Part shown: in pieces, positions 62,301 through 64,000 of the stretch
Layout of the letters: every line of letters starts with the position of its first letter
Numbering within the stretch: position 1 is the first letter of the stretch
NCBI RefSeq assembly: GCF_002775205.1
Contig: NC_036443.1
Coordinates: 31,646,717-31,710,716 of the forward strand
Direction: 5' to 3'
Length of the DNA: 64,000 nucleotides
DNA from: Xiphophorus maculatus
Taxonomy: Eukaryota > Chordata > Actinopteri > Cyprinodontiformes > Poeciliidae
Made by a program: the position numbers and the translations under genes
Notes under the pieces: model-generated
The model's input: only the letters and a program-made list of their open reading frames with translations
What the model was told of the DNA's origin: nothing
The model's database searches: none

Positions 62301-63349
62301 AATGTCAGAGCAACATTGGTGACGTATTGATGAACCGAGCAGATATTTGATACTTAAACTGCTACATTCTCACCTAAAAACGCTGTAAAAAATCATGTTG
62401 TGTCACTTAAAGAGTAATACAGAAAATAATTTGCCGCTCTTCACCGCCATTGCCACTTTGCCTGAACGCCCGGTTTGGATCCGGAATGATTTATGGATAT
62501 GCTGGGCCGTGAAGGACACACCGGACCCATCCTTCTGACAGGCCTTTTCGCTGCACTATGACCTAACCGGCCTATAAATCCGGCCTTCGGAGGACGTCAC
62601 CCTGAATTCAGACAAGGCTGGAAGCACATGACTCTGTGCTGCGCTGTGATTGGCTGACCTGTCGGAGTCTCTTGACGGCGCAGTCCATGTTGCTGAGCGT
62701 CGCTCGGTAAACAACGCCGAAGCCGCCCTCGCCAACCTGAAGGCTGGGGGAGAAGCCTCGCGTCCCAGCATGCACCTCTTCATATGTCCAGCAGATGATG
62801 GTGGTGATGGCGCCGCATGGCGATGGAGATGGAGGCATGACATCATCAGTAGCGGCGGGGAGCCTGGGGGGGGGGCGATGGTTCTCAGAGAACAGGTTGA
62901 TAGGGGGCGGGGCCGGGCCAGGCAGCGGCTTCCTGTCTGGACACTCAGCTGAAGGGTAGAGCAGTGACATCATCAGCTCATCCGACCAATCAGAGCGCTG
63001 CAGTGATGTCAGACCTGCGGGTCTTACCTGTGGACTGAGCTGCCGACGGTTCGTACGGAGGAGGAGGAAGAGCGGGAGGAAGGGGAGGAGGACAACTCAG
63101 GTTCTGCATCCCTGCAGAGAATCGGAGTTGAACGTCTATCTGCTCTACAGGTCAGAGGTCAAAGGTCAGTGGTCAACTCACAGCTCAGGATGATGTCCCG
63201 CGGTCTGAAAAGCTGCAGAGACTCCAGAAGGTCAACCAACTCCCCGACTCGGCCGTTCCTGTTGCCCCAGTTGTTCATGACCCAGTCGGTCCGCTGCTCC
63301 CTCCGGTAGGCCAGGCGCACCGCCGTCTGGTCTCTGAGGATCTCCGAGG
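56332..63349 (-). CDS. irak1: IRAK1 interleukin-1 receptor-associated kinase 1, partial (first coding exon beyond window)
   Basis: Thirteen coding exons: 63349-63182, 63111-63028, 62948-62659, 59993-59929, 59855-59741, 59524-59406, 58948-58738, 58641-58573, 57939-57852, 57774-57680, 57509-56954, 56884-56786, 56411-56332, giving 678 complete codons (human protein 712 aa). The first visible exon holds most of the death domain (RDQTAVRLAYRREQRTDWV, NRNGRVGELVDLLESLQL); its start is off the right edge. Next come a proline-rich linker and the kinase: glycine loop GEGGFGVVYRA, lysine AVKRL, tyrosine gatekeeper in CLIYSYM, catalytic HGDVKSSN, LSDFGLARY, and TVRGTLAYLPDEY. The C-terminal part has three PxExx(aromatic/acidic) TRAF6-type motifs: PCETDE, PTEDLY and the terminal PEESDE. 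Family knowledge: IRAK1 joins the MyD88-IRAK4 myddosome under TLR/IL-1 receptors and recruits TRAF6. The last junction uses donor CTCT|GTACGT at 56786; reading on instead would stop after LCT and lose PEESDE. Confidence 0.93.
61010..61140. repeat. G-rich minisatellite in irak1 intron
   Basis: Unit of about 27 bp, GTCAGCATATTGTTGGGGGG followed by GCGGGG, repeated about four times with length variation in the G runs. Runs of 7-9 G in each unit could form quadruplexes on the plus strand (the non-template strand would be C-rich for irak1). Confidence 0.8.
61540..62220 (-). mobile_element. Degenerate L1-like LINE C-terminal region
   Basis: Minus-strand blocks include KLHLKIINIYLSNEFLRKRF (about 62020-61960) and ETTKHLFYECKEVLNLWDQL (about 61915-61850), resembling the region after the reverse transcriptase in fish L1-type elements (SNEFLR...F, HLF.EC...LW). 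Stops interrupt it. It lies inside an irak1 intron. Confidence 0.5.
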
Positions 63350-63649
63350 CTGTGGAGACAGAACCGACCGATCGGATCAGAACCAGGACCAGAATCTGAG
63401 CCAAGCAGCAGAGAAACGTTGGTCATCATGTCCTCCAGCCATTGGAAAAGTTAAACACAATGGAACCAGACCAGTTTAGTTCAATCCTGATCTGAATGGG
63501 ATGCCAGTGATTCCAGCGTCAGTGTGAAGGCAGAAGAGACGGCGGCGTCTTGCTTGGTTCAGCAAAGGGTCAGGTCAGGTCAGGAACGGTCGTTCCAGAC
63601 GTAAACAAATGTTTGTTATAACGTCAACATCAGGTGAACGCCAGGCGGA

Positions 63650-63885
63650 CAGTTCTGCTGTTCCAGTGACTAAATGGTTTTCCTCCTGTGGGGAATCTTT
63701 CTCTGTAATGACCTTCTTCATTTTTCTCTTTCCTGCAGAGTTCCCCAAGGCTCCATGCTTGGTCCCTTCCTTCTTTTGCTCTACTTGCTGCTACTTCCAT
63801 CCTAATTCTGTCCATCCACCATGTGGACAGCAGGAATCTGAAGGAGACTCGTTGAAATTCCATGTAAAGAACATCTAAGTCCCTC
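63650..63885 (+). mobile_element. Short Rex-like LINE RT relic in irak1 intron 1
   Basis: After TTTCTCTTTCCTGCAGAG the plus strand reads VPQGSMLGPFLLLLYLL in one frame, the conserved VPQGS.LGP.LF.LYLLPL block of fish non-LTR reverse transcriptases. Preceding residues KWFSSCGESFSVM fit the region just before it. No flanking RT blocks remain in frame. Confidence 0.5.
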
Positions 63886-64000
63886 GAATACCAGAACCGA
63901 CTGCGGCGAAACAGGAGGCCAGACGGCCGCGTCTCCTCAGGTTCACGTTGAGATGAGTTCAAGAGCAGATTGTTGGTAGGACACTTTCAGTTCCCCGTGG

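Larger units (their letters stand above)
60006..62658 (-). other. irak1 intron between kinase lobe exons; repeat-filled
   Basis: A 2.7-kb intron separates the glycine-loop exon from the next kinase exon. It holds AT-rich low-complexity sequence (60040-60830), a G-rich minisatellite (61010-61140) and a degenerate L1-like LINE tail on the minus strand (about 61540-62220). I found no coding exon in it. Confidence 0.6.

Overview
The window is vertebrate nuclear DNA, almost certainly from a teleost fish. Coding sequence sits in small exons with GT/AG introns. Most introns are short and hold (CA)n arrays, tRNA-derived SINEs, non-LTR retrotransposon relics and hAT-type DNA transposons. The four recognisable genes have close vertebrate orthologues. 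No prokaryotic or organellar feature was seen. The species cannot be named from the sequence; a percomorph is my guess from repeat style alone.

Layout. 1-18 kb: no recognised host gene. It holds a degenerate LINE (about 4.47-7.53 kb) with a SINE nested in it, a second LINE relic interrupted by a THAP-like DNA-transposon relic (10.2-11.7 kb), a second SINE (12.3-12.5 kb) and many CA/TG arrays. A few splice-bounded candidate exons and a GC-rich block near 17 kb could belong to an unidentified minus-strand gene. 18.76-24.81 kb: abcd1, 16 coding exons, 754 aa. 25-28 kb: a complete non-autonomous hAT element and the presumed abcd1 promoter side. 28-40 kb: ccdc120, 9 coding exons, 548 aa, with its 3' end near 28.07 kb and a probable upstream promoter near 40 kb. 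40.7-42.3 kb: another LINE relic. 43.97-53.72 kb: hcfc1, 28 coding exons, 1345 aa. 54.4-55.8 kb: the tail of a LINE with a restriction-like endonuclease domain, then a foldback element with a 9-bp target duplication. 56.33-63.35 kb: irak1, 13 coding exons seen; the first coding exon lies beyond the right edge.

All four genes are on the minus strand. I assembled the exon models by hand from splice sites, and reading frame is kept across every junction of all four. ABCD1, HCFC1 and IRAK1 are neighbours on human Xq28, whereas human CCDC120 is on Xp11.23, so this block joins two human X segments. The genes do not form one pathway: abcd1 is peroxisomal very-long-chain fatty acyl transport, ccdc120 a cytohesin/centrosome scaffold, hcfc1 a chromatin co-regulator and irak1 a TLR/IL-1 signalling kinase.

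I found no evidence of a new multi-gene system. The most noteworthy points are a short hcfc1 with only two recognisable OGT-cleavage repeats, a microsatellite inside a ccdc120 coding exon that also creates three tandem splice donors, extra introns in abcd1 relative to mammals, and several transposons with clear target-site duplications.
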